From NCBI GenBank assembly GCA_963806145.1, contig CAWDXD010000004.1:1-64000 (forward strand): a stretch of 64,000 nucleotides of DNA, given 5' to 3'. Position numbers and translations under genes: made by a program. This DNA comes from DASXKD01 sp963806145 (GTDB lineage Bacteria; Actinomycetota; Actinomycetes; Streptosporangiales; Streptosporangiaceae). The notes below the pieces were generated by a model. It worked only from the letters and a program-made list of their open reading frames with translations, was not told the origin of the DNA and made no database searches. Below, piece after piece: positions 36,417 through 46,069 of the stretch. Every line of letters starts with the position of its first letter. Position 1 is the first letter of the stretch.

Positions 36417-37772
36417 TCAGCGTTCGGTGACCTCCCCTGACCTGCCCAGGATCGCCCGTATCCGCTCCGAGCGGTCCGCGTAGCGCGCCTCGGCCCCATG
36501 CCGGGACGGCTCGTAGTACTGGCGCCCGGCGACGGCGTCGGGCGCGTACTGCTGTGCCACGACCCCGTCCGGGTCGTCATGCGGGTACTGATAACCCTGG
36601 CCGTGGCCGAGGCGGGCGGCGCCACGGTAACTGGCGTCACGCAGGTGGGTGGGCACCGGGCCGGTCAGCCCGGCCCGGACGTCGGCGGCCGCCGCGTTGA
36701 TCGCCTTGATCACCGCGTTCGACTTCGGCGCCAGCGCGAGGTGGATCGTCGCCTGGGCCAGGTTGATCCTGGCCTCGGGCAGCCCGACGAACTCCACCGC
36801 GTGCGCGGCCGCGACCGCCACGCCGAGCGCCGACGGGTCGGCCATCCCCACGTCCTCGCTCGCGTGCACGATCAGCCGCCGGGCGATGAAGCGCGGATCC
36901 TCCCCCGCCTCGATCATCCTGGCCAGGTAGTGGAGCGCGGCGTCGGCATCGCTGCCGCGGATGCTCTTGATAAAGGCACTGATGACGTCGTAGTGCTGGT
37001 CGCCGTCGCGGTCGTAACGGACCGCGGCACGATCCACCGCCCGTTCCAGCGCTTCGAGGCCGATCTCCGCGCCCTCGGGCAGGCCAAGCGCGGCCGATTC
37101 CAGGTAGGTGAGCGCCCGCCGGGCATCACCACCGGCCAGTTGCACCAGGTGCTCGGCGGCATCCCCGGCCAGGGTCACCGCCCCGCCCAGCCCGCGCTCG
37201 TCGGCCAGCGCGCGCTCGATCACCGCACGCACGTCGTCATCGCTGAGCGGCTCCAGGGTGAGCAGCAGCGACCGGGACAGCAGCGGCCCCACCACGGAGA
37301 AGAAGGGGTTCTCCGTGGTCGCGCCGATGAACGAGACCCAGCGGTTCTCCACCGCGGGCAGCAGCGCATCCTGCTGGGCCTTGTTGAATCGGTGCACCTC
37401 GTCGATGAACAAGACCGTCTGGGTGCTGGTGAGCCCCAGGTCGCGGCGGGCCACCTCGATGGCCGCCCGGACGTCCTTCACGCCGGCGGTGACCGCCGAC
37501 AGTTCGGTGAAGCGCCGGCTGGTCACCTCGCTCACCACATGGGCAAGGGTGGTCTTCCCGGTTCCCGGCGGCCCCCACAGCACCACCGACATCGCGGCGT
37601 CATGATCAATGAGTTTGCGGAACGGCGCCCCGGGGCCGGTCAGATGCCGCTGCCCGACGACCTCATCCAGGGTGCGCGGCCGCATCCGCACGGCGAGCGG
37701 CGCGGCGGCCTGCTCGGCTTCCTTGGCCGCCGCGTCAAACAGGCTCTCCGCCTGCCCGTCACCTCTCGTCAC
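36417..37772 (-). CDS. rarA: Replication-associated recombination protein A (RarA/MgsA)
   Basis: An AAA+ ATPase of 451 residues that acts at stalled forks, related to eukaryotic WRNIP1. It shows MRPRTLDEVVGQRHL, Walker A WGPPGTGKTTLAHVV (about 67-81), Walker B VLFIDEVHRFNKAQQDALLP (about 124-143) and sensor 1 FIGATTENPFFSV. The C-terminal helical domain includes DPRFIARRLIVHASEDVG. The final 45 residues are a Tyr/His/Gln-rich tail. It lies 66 bp downstream of aspS. Confidence 0.95.
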   Translation of the reverse strand: MTRGDGQAESLFDAAAKEAEQAAAPLAVRMRPRTLDEVVGQRHLTGPGAPFRKLIDHDAAMSVVLWGPPGTGKTTLAHVVSEVTSRRFTELSAVTAGVKDVRAAIEVARRDLGLTSTQTVLFIDEVHRFNKAQQDALLPAVENRWVSFIGATTENPFFSVVGPLLSRSLLLTLEPLSDDDVRAVIERALADERGLGGAVTLAGDAAEHLVQLAGGDARRALTYLESAALGLPEGAEIGLEALERAVDRAAVRYDRDGDQHYDVISAFIKSIRGSDADAALHYLARMIEAGEDPRFIARRLIVHASEDVGMADPSALGVAVAAAHAVEFVGLPEARINLAQATIHLALAPKSNAVIKAINAAAADVRAGLTGPVPTHLRDASYRGAARLGHGQGYQYPHDDPDGVVAQQYAPDAVAGRQYYEPSRHGAEARYADRSERIRAILGRSGEVTER

Positions 37773-37838
37773 GTCCTGAGGTTATCCGGCCCCGGCGACA
37801 AGGGTTTCCGGTATCCCAGCGCCCGGGCAAGCCGCGGA

Positions 37839-39617
37839 TCAGGCGGGCTTCTCCGGCTGGGGCACGGCGTCGATGCCCGCTTCCTTGCGCTGCGCCGCAG
37901 TGATCGGAGTTGGCGCACCGGTCAGCGGATCGAGCCCGGACGCCGCCTTCGGGAACGCGATCACGTCACGGATCGTGTCCCGCCCGGCCAGCAGCATCAG
38001 CGTCCGGTCCCAGCCGAAGGCGATCCCCCCGTGCGGCGGCGCACCGTAGCGGAACGCCTCAAGCAAGAAGCCGAACTGCGACTTCGCCTGCTCGGGCGTC
38101 AGCCCGATGACGTCGAAGACCTGTTCCTGCATGTCCTGGCGGTGGATACGCAGGCTGCCACCGCCGATCTCCACGCCGTTGAGTACCAGGTCGTAGGCGT
38201 CGGCGAGCGCCTTGTCCGGCTCGACAGCGAACTTGTCCGCCCATTCGGGCAGCGGCGCGGTGAACGGATGGTGCACCGCGGTCCAGCCGTCCTCGCCGTC
38301 CGCCTCGAACATGGGCGGGTCCACGATCCACAGGAACGACCAGGCGGCGGGGTCGATGAGACCGAGCCGGTGGCCGATCTCCAGGCGGGCCGCGCCGAGA
38401 AGCGCGCGCGCCTGGGCGGGCGGGCCGGCCGCGAAGAACACACAGTCGCCCGCTGCCGCACCGGCCGCCTCGGCCAGCCCGGCGCGCTCGGCGTCCGACA
38501 GGTGCCGCGCGACCGGGCCGCTGTCCGACACGGCCCCGTCCGGCCCGATCAGCACGTACGCCAGGCCGCGGGCACCACGGGAGCGGGCCCACTCCTGCCA
38601 GCCGTCGAGTTCCCTGCGGGACTGGCCGGCCCCGCCGGGCATCACGACCGCCCCGACGTGCGGCGCCTGGAACACCCGGAACGAGGTCTGGCCGAAGTAG
38701 CCGGTCAGGTCGGCCAGCTCGCAGCCGAACCGCAGGTCCGGCTTGTCGGACCCGAACCTGCGCATGCCCTCGGCGTAGGTCATCCGGGGAATGGGCCTGG
38801 CGATCTGGTAACCGGCCAGGTCCGCCCACAGCCGCGCCACCAGGTCCTCGGCCACCGCGATGACGTCTTCCCTGGTGACGAAGCTCATCTCGATGTCGAT
38901 CTGGGTGAACTCCGGCTGCCGGTCGGCGCGGAAGTCCTCGTCACGGAAGCAGCGGGCGAGCTGGTAGTAGCGCTCCAGCCCGCCGACCATCAGCAGCTGC
39001 TTGAACAACTGCGGGGACTGCGGCAGTGCGTACCAGGAACCGGGCCGCAGCCGGACCGGGACCACGAAGTCCCGCGCGCCCTCCGGGGTAGACCGGGTCA
39101 GGTAGGGGGTCTCCACCTGGACGAAGCCGTGCTCCCGCATGACGTCGCCGGCCAGGTACGACGCCTCGGAGCGCAGCCGCAGGGCGGCGGCCGTCTCGGC
39201 CCGCCGGATGTCCAGGTAGCGGTACCGCAGCCGGATGTCCTCGCTCAGCTCCCCCGCTCCCTCCACGGGGAAGGGCAGCGGATCGGCCTCGCCCAGCACC
39301 TCCAGCTCGCTCGCGACCACCTCGATCTCCCCGGTAGGGAGTTCCGGGTTCTCGTTCCCGGCCGGGCGCTCACGCACCTCGCCGGTCACCTTGATGCAGA
39401 ACTCGGCGCGCAGCGCGTGCTCGGGCCGGTCCTCGCCCTCACCGCGGAACACCACCTGCACCACCCCGCTGGCGTCGCGCAGGTCGATGAAGACCACGCC
39501 GCCGTGGTCCCTGCGCCGCGCCACCCAGCCGGCCAGGGTCACCTGCTCCCCCGCCTGGTCCCGGCGGAGGGTCCCCGCCCCGTGGGATCGAATCATCGCG
39601 TGATCAGCCTCTTTCAT
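37839..39617 (-). CDS. aspS: Aspartyl-tRNA synthetase
   Basis: A class IIb synthetase of 592 residues. An N-terminal OB-fold anticodon domain (about 10-110, GWVARRRDHGGVVFIDLRD) leads to the catalytic core: SPQLFKQLLMVGGLERYYQLARCF with motif 2 (FRDEDFRADRQPEFTQID) and motif 3 (FGWDRTLMLLAG). The GAD insertion domain (about 290-420) of bacterial AspRS is present. ATG at 39617 shares one base with the stop of the hydrolase gene (TGATG); the conserved region begins eight residues later at MIRSHGAGTL. I cannot tell whether it also charges tRNA-Asn. Confidence 0.96.
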   Translation of the reverse strand: MKEADHAMIRSHGAGTLRRDQAGEQVTLAGWVARRRDHGGVVFIDLRDASGVVQVVFRGEGEDRPEHALRAEFCIKVTGEVRERPAGNENPELPTGEIEVVASELEVLGEADPLPFPVEGAGELSEDIRLRYRYLDIRRAETAAALRLRSEASYLAGDVMREHGFVQVETPYLTRSTPEGARDFVVPVRLRPGSWYALPQSPQLFKQLLMVGGLERYYQLARCFRDEDFRADRQPEFTQIDIEMSFVTREDVIAVAEDLVARLWADLAGYQIARPIPRMTYAEGMRRFGSDKPDLRFGCELADLTGYFGQTSFRVFQAPHVGAVVMPGGAGQSRRELDGWQEWARSRGARGLAYVLIGPDGAVSDSGPVARHLSDAERAGLAEAAGAAAGDCVFFAAGPPAQARALLGAARLEIGHRLGLIDPAAWSFLWIVDPPMFEADGEDGWTAVHHPFTAPLPEWADKFAVEPDKALADAYDLVLNGVEIGGGSLRIHRQDMQEQVFDVIGLTPEQAKSQFGFLLEAFRYGAPPHGGIAFGWDRTLMLLAGRDTIRDVIAFPKAASGLDPLTGAPTPITAAQRKEAGIDAVPQPEKPA

Positions 39618-40495
39618 CACAGGCCCGGCCCCTCCGGCCCGGCGGCCGGCGCCGGGGGCCCGCTCCCGGAGCGCGGGGACGGCCCCGGCCCGGGAGTAAG
39701 CCCGGCCAGGAACGGGTTCGTGGCGCGCTCGGCGCCGATGGTCGTCTGCGGGCCGTGCCCGGGCAGCACCCGCGTGTCGTCGGGGAGCACCAGGCACACC
39801 CGGGACAGGCTGTCCAGGATGGTCGGATAGTCGCCACCAGGCAAGTCGGTGCGGCCGATCGAGCCGGCGAACAGCAGGTCTCCCGAGAACAGCACGCTCT
39901 GCGTGCTGGCCCGGGGGAACACTCCACTGTCTGGGGACACCCCAGACCCCGATGGCCCGGAATCCCCCGCTGCCCCAAGACCCCGTTCCTTCGTCACGGG
40001 GCCTTGGGCCCCGCCGTCCCGACGAGACGGCTCCCGAGGTTCCCCCTTATTGCCGGTCCGGAACGTCACCGAGCCGGGTGTGTGACCGGGGGCATGGTCC
40101 ACCACCAACTCGACACCGGCAAGCCGCAGCGTCATCCCGTCGGCAAGCTCGATCACATCGTCGGGCTCGGTGAAGGTCAGCCCGCGGAACAACTGCTGGC
40201 CCACCTGCAGCGGGAAGCCCTTGGCGGGGTCGGAGAGCAGGTCGCGGTCGGCCGGGTGGATGTAGGCCGGGATGCCCTGGGCACCGCACACCGGCGCTAC
40301 CGACCAGATGTGGTCGACGTGGCCATGGGTCGCCAGCACCGCCACCGGCCGCAGACGGTACTCGGCGAGCAGTTCCGTGACACCCGGCTCGGCGTCCTGC
40401 CCGGGGTCGATGATGATGCACTCCTCCCCCGGGCCAGGGGCCACCACATAGCAGTTGGTGGCGAATGAGCCAGCCGGGAACCCGGCGATGAGCAC
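39617..40495 (-). CDS. Metallo-beta-lactamase-fold hydrolase (glyoxalase II-like) with inserted repeat
   Basis: A 292-residue hydrolase with the zinc motif THGHVDH (about 58-64), later histidines in DHAPGHTPGS and LPGHGPQTTIG, and DLLFAGSIGRTDLPGGDY. This group is often annotated as hydroxyacylglutathione hydrolase, but the substrate is unproven and actinobacteria generally use mycothiol. Between GSVTFRTG and SVLFSGDLL about 40 residues, where relatives have about 8, come from the dispersed palindromic element (39904-40012). GTG at 40495 follows GGGGAGGA. It is coupled to aspS by TGATG. Confidence 0.88.
   Translation of the reverse strand: MLIAGFPAGSFATNCYVVAPGPGEECIIIDPGQDAEPGVTELLAEYRLRPVAVLATHGHVDHIWSVAPVCGAQGIPAYIHPADRDLLSDPAKGFPLQVGQQLFRGLTFTEPDDVIELADGMTLRLAGVELVVDHAPGHTPGSVTFRTGNKGEPREPSRRDGGAQGPVTKERGLGAAGDSGPSGSGVSPDSGVFPRASTQSVLFSGDLLFAGSIGRTDLPGGDYPTILDSLSRVCLVLPDDTRVLPGHGPQTTIGAERATNPFLAGLTPGPGPSPRSGSGPPAPAAGPEGPGL
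39904..40012 (-). repeat. Palindromic element, copy E (inside metallo-hydrolase gene)
   Basis: On the minus strand GGCCCCGTGACGAAGGAACG then GGGTC begins the element; it ends GGGCCAGCAC. A second small palindrome, TCTGGGGTGTCCCCAGA, sits in the middle (about 39931-39947). The host gene reads through it without a stop or frame change. Confidence 0.8.
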
Positions 40496-40678
40496 GGGTA
40501 ATCCTCCCCTGGAGAAAGCGGTTCGGGCGGGTTGACGGAGCGCCTCTAGGCTACCGATCCGCCCGCCCGCGCGACGAACCGATAACAGCGGCGCCGTTTC
40601 TAGGCTTCGCCGGGTACGATTCGCGAAGTTTCGCAGATCAGCTACACCGTTCATACTTCAAGGAAGGAGGGCGGCAGC

Positions 40679-41518
40679 GTGGCGGGGAAAAAGGAGCGCC
40701 AGCGCAAGCTCGCCCGGGAGCGTTACGAGCGGCAGCAGGCGAGGCGGGCCGAGCGCACCCACCGATGGCGGGTGGTCAGTATCATCGCCGCCGCTTGCTG
40801 CGCGGTGGTCTTGCTTGGTGGCGCCGCCTATCTCACGTTGGGGAACGGCGGCGGCAATCCCACCTCGGCCGCCACAACCAGCCCCACGGCCACGCCCACC
40901 GCGCTGCCCACGCCCACGCCGACCCCCACGCCGTCGCTCGCCGCCGAGCCCGCGACGCACTGCACATACAGCACGAGCGGGACGCCCGCACGCAAGGTGG
41001 GCATCCCGCCTGCCAAGCCGGCCTTCAAGGCGGCCAAGTACCAGGCCACGATCAAGACCAACCGGGGCACGATCGTCATGGACCTGCTCAACCACAAGGC
41101 GACCTGCACCGTCAACTCGTTCATCTACCTGGCGGCGAAGAAGTACTTCAACAGCACCCCGTGCCACCGGCTTACCACGGCAGGCATCTACGTGCTGCAG
41201 TGCGGCGACCCCACCGGGACGGGCAGCGGCGGGCCCGGGTACAAGTTCGCCGACGAGAACCTGACCGGGGCCAAGTACAGCCAGGGCACGGTGGCCATGG
41301 CCAACTCCGGCCCCGGCACCAACGGGAGCCAGTTCTTCCTCGTTTATCGCAATTCGCTAACGCTGCCGGCGAGCTACACGCCGTTCGGCGAAATCGTCAG
41401 TGGACTGGGAATCATCCAGAATGTGGCCAAGGCGGGCACAGACAACAGCAACGGCAACGGTGATGGCCATCCGAAGGAGAAGGTCACCATCGAAAGTGTC
41501 ACTATTACCAAGGCCTGA
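40679..41518 (+). CDS. Membrane-anchored cyclophilin-type peptidyl-prolyl isomerase
   Basis: A 279-residue protein. A basic cytosolic N-terminus (MAGKKERQRKLARERYER) is followed by a transmembrane helix (about 31-54, VVSIIAAACCAVVLLGGAAYL), a Thr/Pro linker with TPTPTPTP, and a cyclophilin domain outside the membrane (about 115-279). The domain has RGTIVMDL, FNSTPCHRL, GTGSGGPGYKFADENL, GTVAMANSGPGTNGSQFFL and TPFGEIVSGL. The His of the canonical FHRV is kept in PCHRLTT. GTG at 40679 follows AAGGAGGGCGG. A homologue occupies the same place beside relA in Streptomyces and Mycobacterium. Confidence 0.92.
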   Translation: MAGKKERQRKLARERYERQQARRAERTHRWRVVSIIAAACCAVVLLGGAAYLTLGNGGGNPTSAATTSPTATPTALPTPTPTPTPSLAAEPATHCTYSTSGTPARKVGIPPAKPAFKAAKYQATIKTNRGTIVMDLLNHKATCTVNSFIYLAAKKYFNSTPCHRLTTAGIYVLQCGDPTGTGSGGPGYKFADENLTGAKYSQGTVAMANSGPGTNGSQFFLVYRNSLTLPASYTPFGEIVSGLGIIQNVAKAGTDNSNGNGDGHPKEKVTIESVTITKA

Positions 41519-41560
41519 CACACCCTTTACCTGGGTTCGGGTCTGAGCAGGAGGTTCGCG

Positions 41561-42799
41561 GTGACCAGCGCCAACGATCCGTGGGGCCGGGTGGATGCCG
41601 ACGGCACGGTTTACGTGCGCACCGCCGACGGGGAGCGGGTGATCGGGTCCTGGCAGGCTGGCAGCCCCGAGGAGGCGCTGACCTTCTACCAGCGCAAGTT
41701 CGCCGCGCTGGACACCGAGGTCAGCCTGCTCGAGCAGCGGATCACCACCACCGATCTGTCGCCAGCTCAGGCCCGCGCGGGGATCGATCGGCTGCAGGCG
41801 TCGGTGACCGACGCCCATGCGATCGGCGACCTCGGCCAGCTCCAGGCCCGGCTGGAGGCGCTGACCGGCAAGGTGGATGAGCGCCAGGTGGAGGTCCGCG
41901 CGCAGCGTGACCAGGTGCGCACCGAGGCCAGGAGCATCAAGGAGGCCATCGTCATCGAGGCCGAGACCATCGCGGCCGAGGCGACCCACTGGAAGAACAG
42001 CAGTGAGCGGCTGCGGCAGCTGCTGGAGGAATGGAAGGCCGCGCCGCGGGCCGACCGTGCGGTGGAGACCGCGCTGTGGAAACGGCTATCCGCGGCCCGC
42101 AACGCTTTCAACAAGCGCCGCAAGGCCTACTTCGCCGAATTGACCGAGGAGCGCGACGAGGCCAAGGTGCGCAAGGAACAGCTCTGCGAGGAGGCGGAGG
42201 CTCTCGCCGACTCCACCGACTGGTCGGCCACCGCCGCCTCCTTCCGTGACCTGATGCGGTCCTGGAAGGCGGCGGGCCGGGCGTCCCGGACGGACGAAGA
42301 CGAGCTGTGGAACCGGTTCAAGACCGCGCAGGACACCTTCTTCCGTGCCAGGGGCGAGGTGTACTCGGCCAAGGACGCCGCGCTGCGTGAACATGCCGCC
42401 ATCAAGACCGAACTGCTGGAGGAGGCAGGCAAACTCGTCCCGGTGACCGACGTCCGCGCCGCGCGTGCCGCGCTGCGGGGCATCCAGGAGCGCTGGGAGC
42501 AGGCGGGCCCGGTGCCGCGGGAGGCACACGAGCGGCTGGAGTCCGGGCTGCGCCGGATCGAGGACGCGGTGCGCAAGGCGGAGGACGCCCAGTGGCGCCG
42601 GTCCAATCCCGAGGCGCTGGCGCGGGCCAGGGGCACCGTGGACCAGATCCGCAGCGCGATCGCCGGGCTGGAGGACCAGCTGGCCAAGGCTCAGGAGGCG
42701 GACAACCCGCGGGCCGTTCAGGACGCCCAGGAAGCCCTGGACGCCCGCCGCTCCTGGCTCGAGGAAGCCGAGCGCACCCTAGCCGAACTCACCGGGTAA
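41561..42799 (+). CDS. DUF349 domain protein
   Basis: A 412-residue, mostly helical cytosolic protein with no known enzymatic role. After a beta-rich N-terminus (WGRVDADGTVYVRTADGERVIGSW) there are repeated DUF349 units with the W-K-x-(A/L) pattern: LLEEWKAAPRADRAVETALW, DLMRSWKAAGRASRTDEDELW and GIQERWEQAGPVPREAHERL. The C-terminal 80 residues are charged coiled coil. ATG or GTG at 41561 follows AGGAGGT. It lies 42 bp after the cyclophilin gene, probably co-transcribed. Confidence 0.85.
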   Translation: MTSANDPWGRVDADGTVYVRTADGERVIGSWQAGSPEEALTFYQRKFAALDTEVSLLEQRITTTDLSPAQARAGIDRLQASVTDAHAIGDLGQLQARLEALTGKVDERQVEVRAQRDQVRTEARSIKEAIVIEAETIAAEATHWKNSSERLRQLLEEWKAAPRADRAVETALWKRLSAARNAFNKRRKAYFAELTEERDEAKVRKEQLCEEAEALADSTDWSATAASFRDLMRSWKAAGRASRTDEDELWNRFKTAQDTFFRARGEVYSAKDAALREHAAIKTELLEEAGKLVPVTDVRAARAALRGIQERWEQAGPVPREAHERLESGLRRIEDAVRKAEDAQWRRSNPEALARARGTVDQIRSAIAGLEDQLAKAQEADNPRAVQDAQEALDARRSWLEEAERTLAELTG

Positions 42800-42812
42800 T
42801 CCTGAAGCGCGA

Positions 42813-42881
42813 GCCGACAGGGCCAAGGCCTCGTGACGAAGGAACGGGGCCGCAGGCCATCGGGGGTTCCGGGGTCGCTCT
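42813..42881 (+). repeat. Palindromic element, copy F (between DUF349 gene and relA)
   Basis: Plus strand: CCGACAGGGCCAAGGCCTCG, then TGACGAAGGAACGGGGCC, GCAGGCC and GGGGGTTCCGGGGTCGCTC. The left hairpin pairs GGCCTCGT with ACGGGGCC. It fills the whole gap between the two convergent stops, so it is likely a shared terminator. Confidence 0.8.
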
Positions 42882-45384
42882 TCAATTGGTGACGCGGTAG
42901 ACGTCGTAGACGCCGTCGATGGCGCGTACCGCGCGCAGCACGTGCCCGAGATGCTTGGGGTCGCCCATCTCGAAGGTGAACTTGCTCACCGCCACCCGGT
43001 CCCTGGTGGTGGTCACCGACGCGGACAAGATGTTGACGTGCTGGTCTGAGATGGAGCGGGTGACGTCGGACAGCAGCCCCGTGCGGTCGAGGGCCTCCAC
43101 CTGGATCGCGACGAGGAACAGCGAGTCCTCGGTGGGTGACCACCGGACCGCCACCAGGCGCTCCGGCTCGGAGTCGAGCAGGTGCCGCAGGTTGGTGCAG
43201 TCGGCACGGTGCACGGAGACACCGTGGCCCCGGGTGACGAACCCGGTGATCTCGTCCCCCGGAACGGGAGTGCAGCAGCGGGACAGCCTGGCCCAGACAT
43301 CGGCCGCCCCCTCGACCACGACGCCCGAGTCGTTGCCCGGGCTGGGGCGTGGCGGCCGGGTGGGCAGCGCGGTCTCGGCGAGGTCGTCCTGCGCGCCCGC
43401 CACCCCGCCCACGGACTGGACCAGCTTGCTGACCACGGACTGGGCGCTGACATGACCCTCACCGACGGCCGCATACAGCGCGGACAGGTCGTTGAAGTGC
43501 ATTTCGGTGGCGATGGCAAGCAGCGCGTCGCCGGTCGCCATCCGCTGCAGCGGCAGGCCCTGCTTGCGCATGGCGCGGGCGATCGCGCCCTTGCCGGTCT
43601 CCGCCGCGGCCTCCCGCCGCTCCTTGGAGAACCAGTGCCTGATCTTGTTCCGGGCCCGGGCGCTCTTGACGAACGCCGAGCCAGTCCCTGCTCGGCCCGG
43701 CGTCCGGCGCCTTGGAGGTGAAGATCTCCACGGTGTCGCCGTTGTCGAGGGCGCTCTCCAGCGCGACCAGCCGCCCGTTGACCCTGGCGCCGATGCACCG
43801 GTGGCCGACCTCGGTGTGGATCGCGTAGGCGAAGTCCACCGGGGTGGCGCCCTGCGGCAGCGCGATCACCTGGCCCTTGGGGGTGAAGACGTAGACCTCG
43901 GCCGCGCCGAGGTCGAACCGCAGCGACTCGAGGAACTCGGCCGGGTCCGCCGTCTCCCGCTGCCAGTCCACCAGTTGCCGCAGCCAGACCATGTCGCCGG
44001 TGGCCGGCGCCCCGCTCCGGCCGCCGGGGACGAGTGACTCTTCCTTGTACTTCCAGTGCGCGGCGACGCCGTACTCCGCCCGCCGGTGCATGCCCCAGGT
44101 CCTGATCTGCAGTTCGACCGGCTTGCCCTCCGGGCCGATGACCGTCGTGTGCAGCGACTGGTACATGTTGAACTTCGGCATCGCGATGTAGTCCTTGAAC
44201 CGCCCCGGGATGGGATTCCACCGGGCGTGGATGGTGCCGAGCGTCGCGTAGCAGTCCCGCACGGTGTCGACAAGGACGCGGATGCCCACCAGGTCGTAGA
44301 TCTCGTCGAAGCCGACGTTCCGGGCGATCATCTTCTGGTAGACGGAGTAGTAGTGCTTGGGCCGCCCGGTGACCCACGTCTTGATCTTGGCCTCGCGCAG
44401 GTCGGCCTTGACCTCTTCGACCACGTCCTGCAGGAACAACTCCCGCTCGGGGGCCCTTTCGGAGACCATCCGGGCGATCTCGTCGTACCGCTTGGGGTAC
44501 AGGGTCGCGAAGGCGAGGTCTTCCAGTTCCCACTTGATCGTGTTCATGCCCAGCCGGTGCGCCAGCGGGGCGAAGATCTCCAGCACCTCCCGGGACTTGC
44601 GCTCCTGCTTCTCCCGTGGCAGGTAGCGCAGCGTGCGCATGTTGTGCAGCCGGTCGGCGAGCTTGATCACCAGCACCCGGATGTCGCGGGCCATCGCGAC
44701 GACCATCTTGCGGACGGTCTCGGCCTCGGCGGCCTCCCCGTACTTGACCCGGTCCAGCTTGGTGACCCCGTCGACCAGCGCGGCCACCTCGTCGCCGAAG
44801 TCCTTGCGCAGTTCGGCGAGGGTGTAGGCGGTGTCCTCCACGGTGTCGTGCAGCAAGGCGGCGCAGAGGGTGTCGGTGTTCATGCCGAGTTCGGCCAGGA
44901 TCGTGGTCACCGCGAGCGGATGGGTGATGAATGGGTCACCGCTCTTGCGCATCTGGCCGGCGTGCCAGTGCGCGGCTACCTCGTAGGCGCGGTCGATGAG
45001 CCTGATGTCCGCCTTGGGATGCGTTGCCCGGACCGTTTTGATCAGCGGTTCCAGCACCGGGTTGATCCCGCCGCCGCGGGGCGCGCCGAGGCGGGCCAGC
45101 CGCCGGCGGACCCCGGCTCCCCCGGTGCTGCCGGGCGAGTCGGCTGCGGCCTGGCCCGGCGCGGCAACGGGGACGGCCGCTGGCGCGGATGCGGGCGATG
45201 CTGTGGCCGGGTCAGGCGCTGGCGGGCCGGCCGCCGGAGCGGGGCGCGAGCGGGCACGGCGCGGCGGCGCCGCCTCGCGCGCCACCTCTGCGTCCTGCCC
45301 GGGAACGGGGGATTCCCCCCGCTCCGGGGCGGACTGGGTGACGTCAGCGGCGGCCGTGCCGGTCGTTGCTACGTCACCTGCCAC
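42882..45384 (-). CDS. relA: (p)ppGpp synthetase/hydrolase RelA/SpoT (one frameshift)
   Basis: A bifunctional stringent-response enzyme of about 833 residues. After a 95-residue Pro/Ala-rich N-terminus come the HD hydrolase domain (HWHAGQMRKSGDPFITHP, LLHDTVEDT), the synthetase domain (VTGRPKHYYSVYQKM, DLVGIRVLVD, YQSLHTTVIGPEG), TGS (VYVFTPKGQVIALPQGATP) and C-terminal ACT. Both active sites look intact. One extra G near 43682 (after SRDWL) shifts the frame; AFVKSARARNKIRHWFSKE then continues, to a stop at 42882. Sequence error is the likeliest cause, since relA is conserved here. It lies between apt and the DUF349 gene. Confidence 0.93.
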
Positions 45385-45518
45385 ATGCGCTCCTGTCGTC
45401 CGCCCAGATCTCTAGTCTATCGGCGCCTGTCAGAACGGTCTGTCGGTTGGCCCTGACGGCGCCTACGGCGACAAGTAATAACGCGTGTTGCCGGGTAATT
45501 GTGCCCGCGCCCCGGCGG

Positions 45519-46064
45519 TCACACCTTCAACAGGGCCCGCAAGGGCTCCCCGGTGAGTTTGGCCCGGCCGCCGAGGAAGGTGAGCTCCAAGATGACGGCC
45601 AGCCCGACGATCTCCGCCCCGGCCCGGCGGACCAGGCTGGCCGTTGCCTCCGCCGTCCCGCCGGTGGCCAGCACGTCATCGATGATCAGGACCCGCTCTC
45701 CCGGGTCGAACGCGTCCTGGTGCACCTCGATGGTGGCGGTCCCGTACTCAAGCTGGTAGCTCTGCGCGTAGGTGGGCCCGGGCAGCCGGCCCTGCTTGCG
45801 GACCGGCACGAACCCCGCGCCCAGCTCACAGGCTGCCGCAGCGGCCAGGATGAACCCGCGCGCCTCGATCCCGACCACCTTGTCGACCGGCCCGTGCCCG
45901 GTGGCCAGGGCGCTCACCACCGCGTGGAGCGCGGCGCCGTCGGCAAGCAGCGGCGTGATGTCCTTGAACACGATCCCGGGCTTCGGGTAGTCAGGGATGT
46001 CGCGGACCCGGGCAGCGATCAGATCGGCCAGCCCGGTGCCCGTGGCTGCTCCGTCGTCTGCCAA
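45519..46064 (-). CDS. apt: Adenine phosphoribosyltransferase
   Basis: Salvages adenine to AMP with PRPP. The 181 residues include DIPDYPKPGIVFKDITPLLAD (in part), GIEARGFILAAAAA, VRKQGRLPGPTY and the PRPP loop VLIIDDVLATGGTAEA (about 129-144). A TTG codon at 46064 is used as start because it is the only one upstream of the conserved LADLIAARVRD; a ribosome site is not obvious. It lies five bases from the secF stop, between secF and relA as in other actinobacteria. Confidence 0.93.
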   Translation of the reverse strand: MADDGAATGTGLADLIAARVRDIPDYPKPGIVFKDITPLLADGAALHAVVSALATGHGPVDKVVGIEARGFILAAAAACELGAGFVPVRKQGRLPGPTYAQSYQLEYGTATIEVHQDAFDPGERVLIIDDVLATGGTAEATASLVRRAGAEIVGLAVILELTFLGGRAKLTGEPLRALLKV

Positions 46065-46069
46065 GGCCG

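Noticed and set aside
36498..39830. 1,110-codon open frame antisense to rarA and aspS
   Set aside because: It lies opposite two well-conserved genes and reflects the very high GC third positions; the composition is Arg/Gly/Pro/His-rich with no domain.
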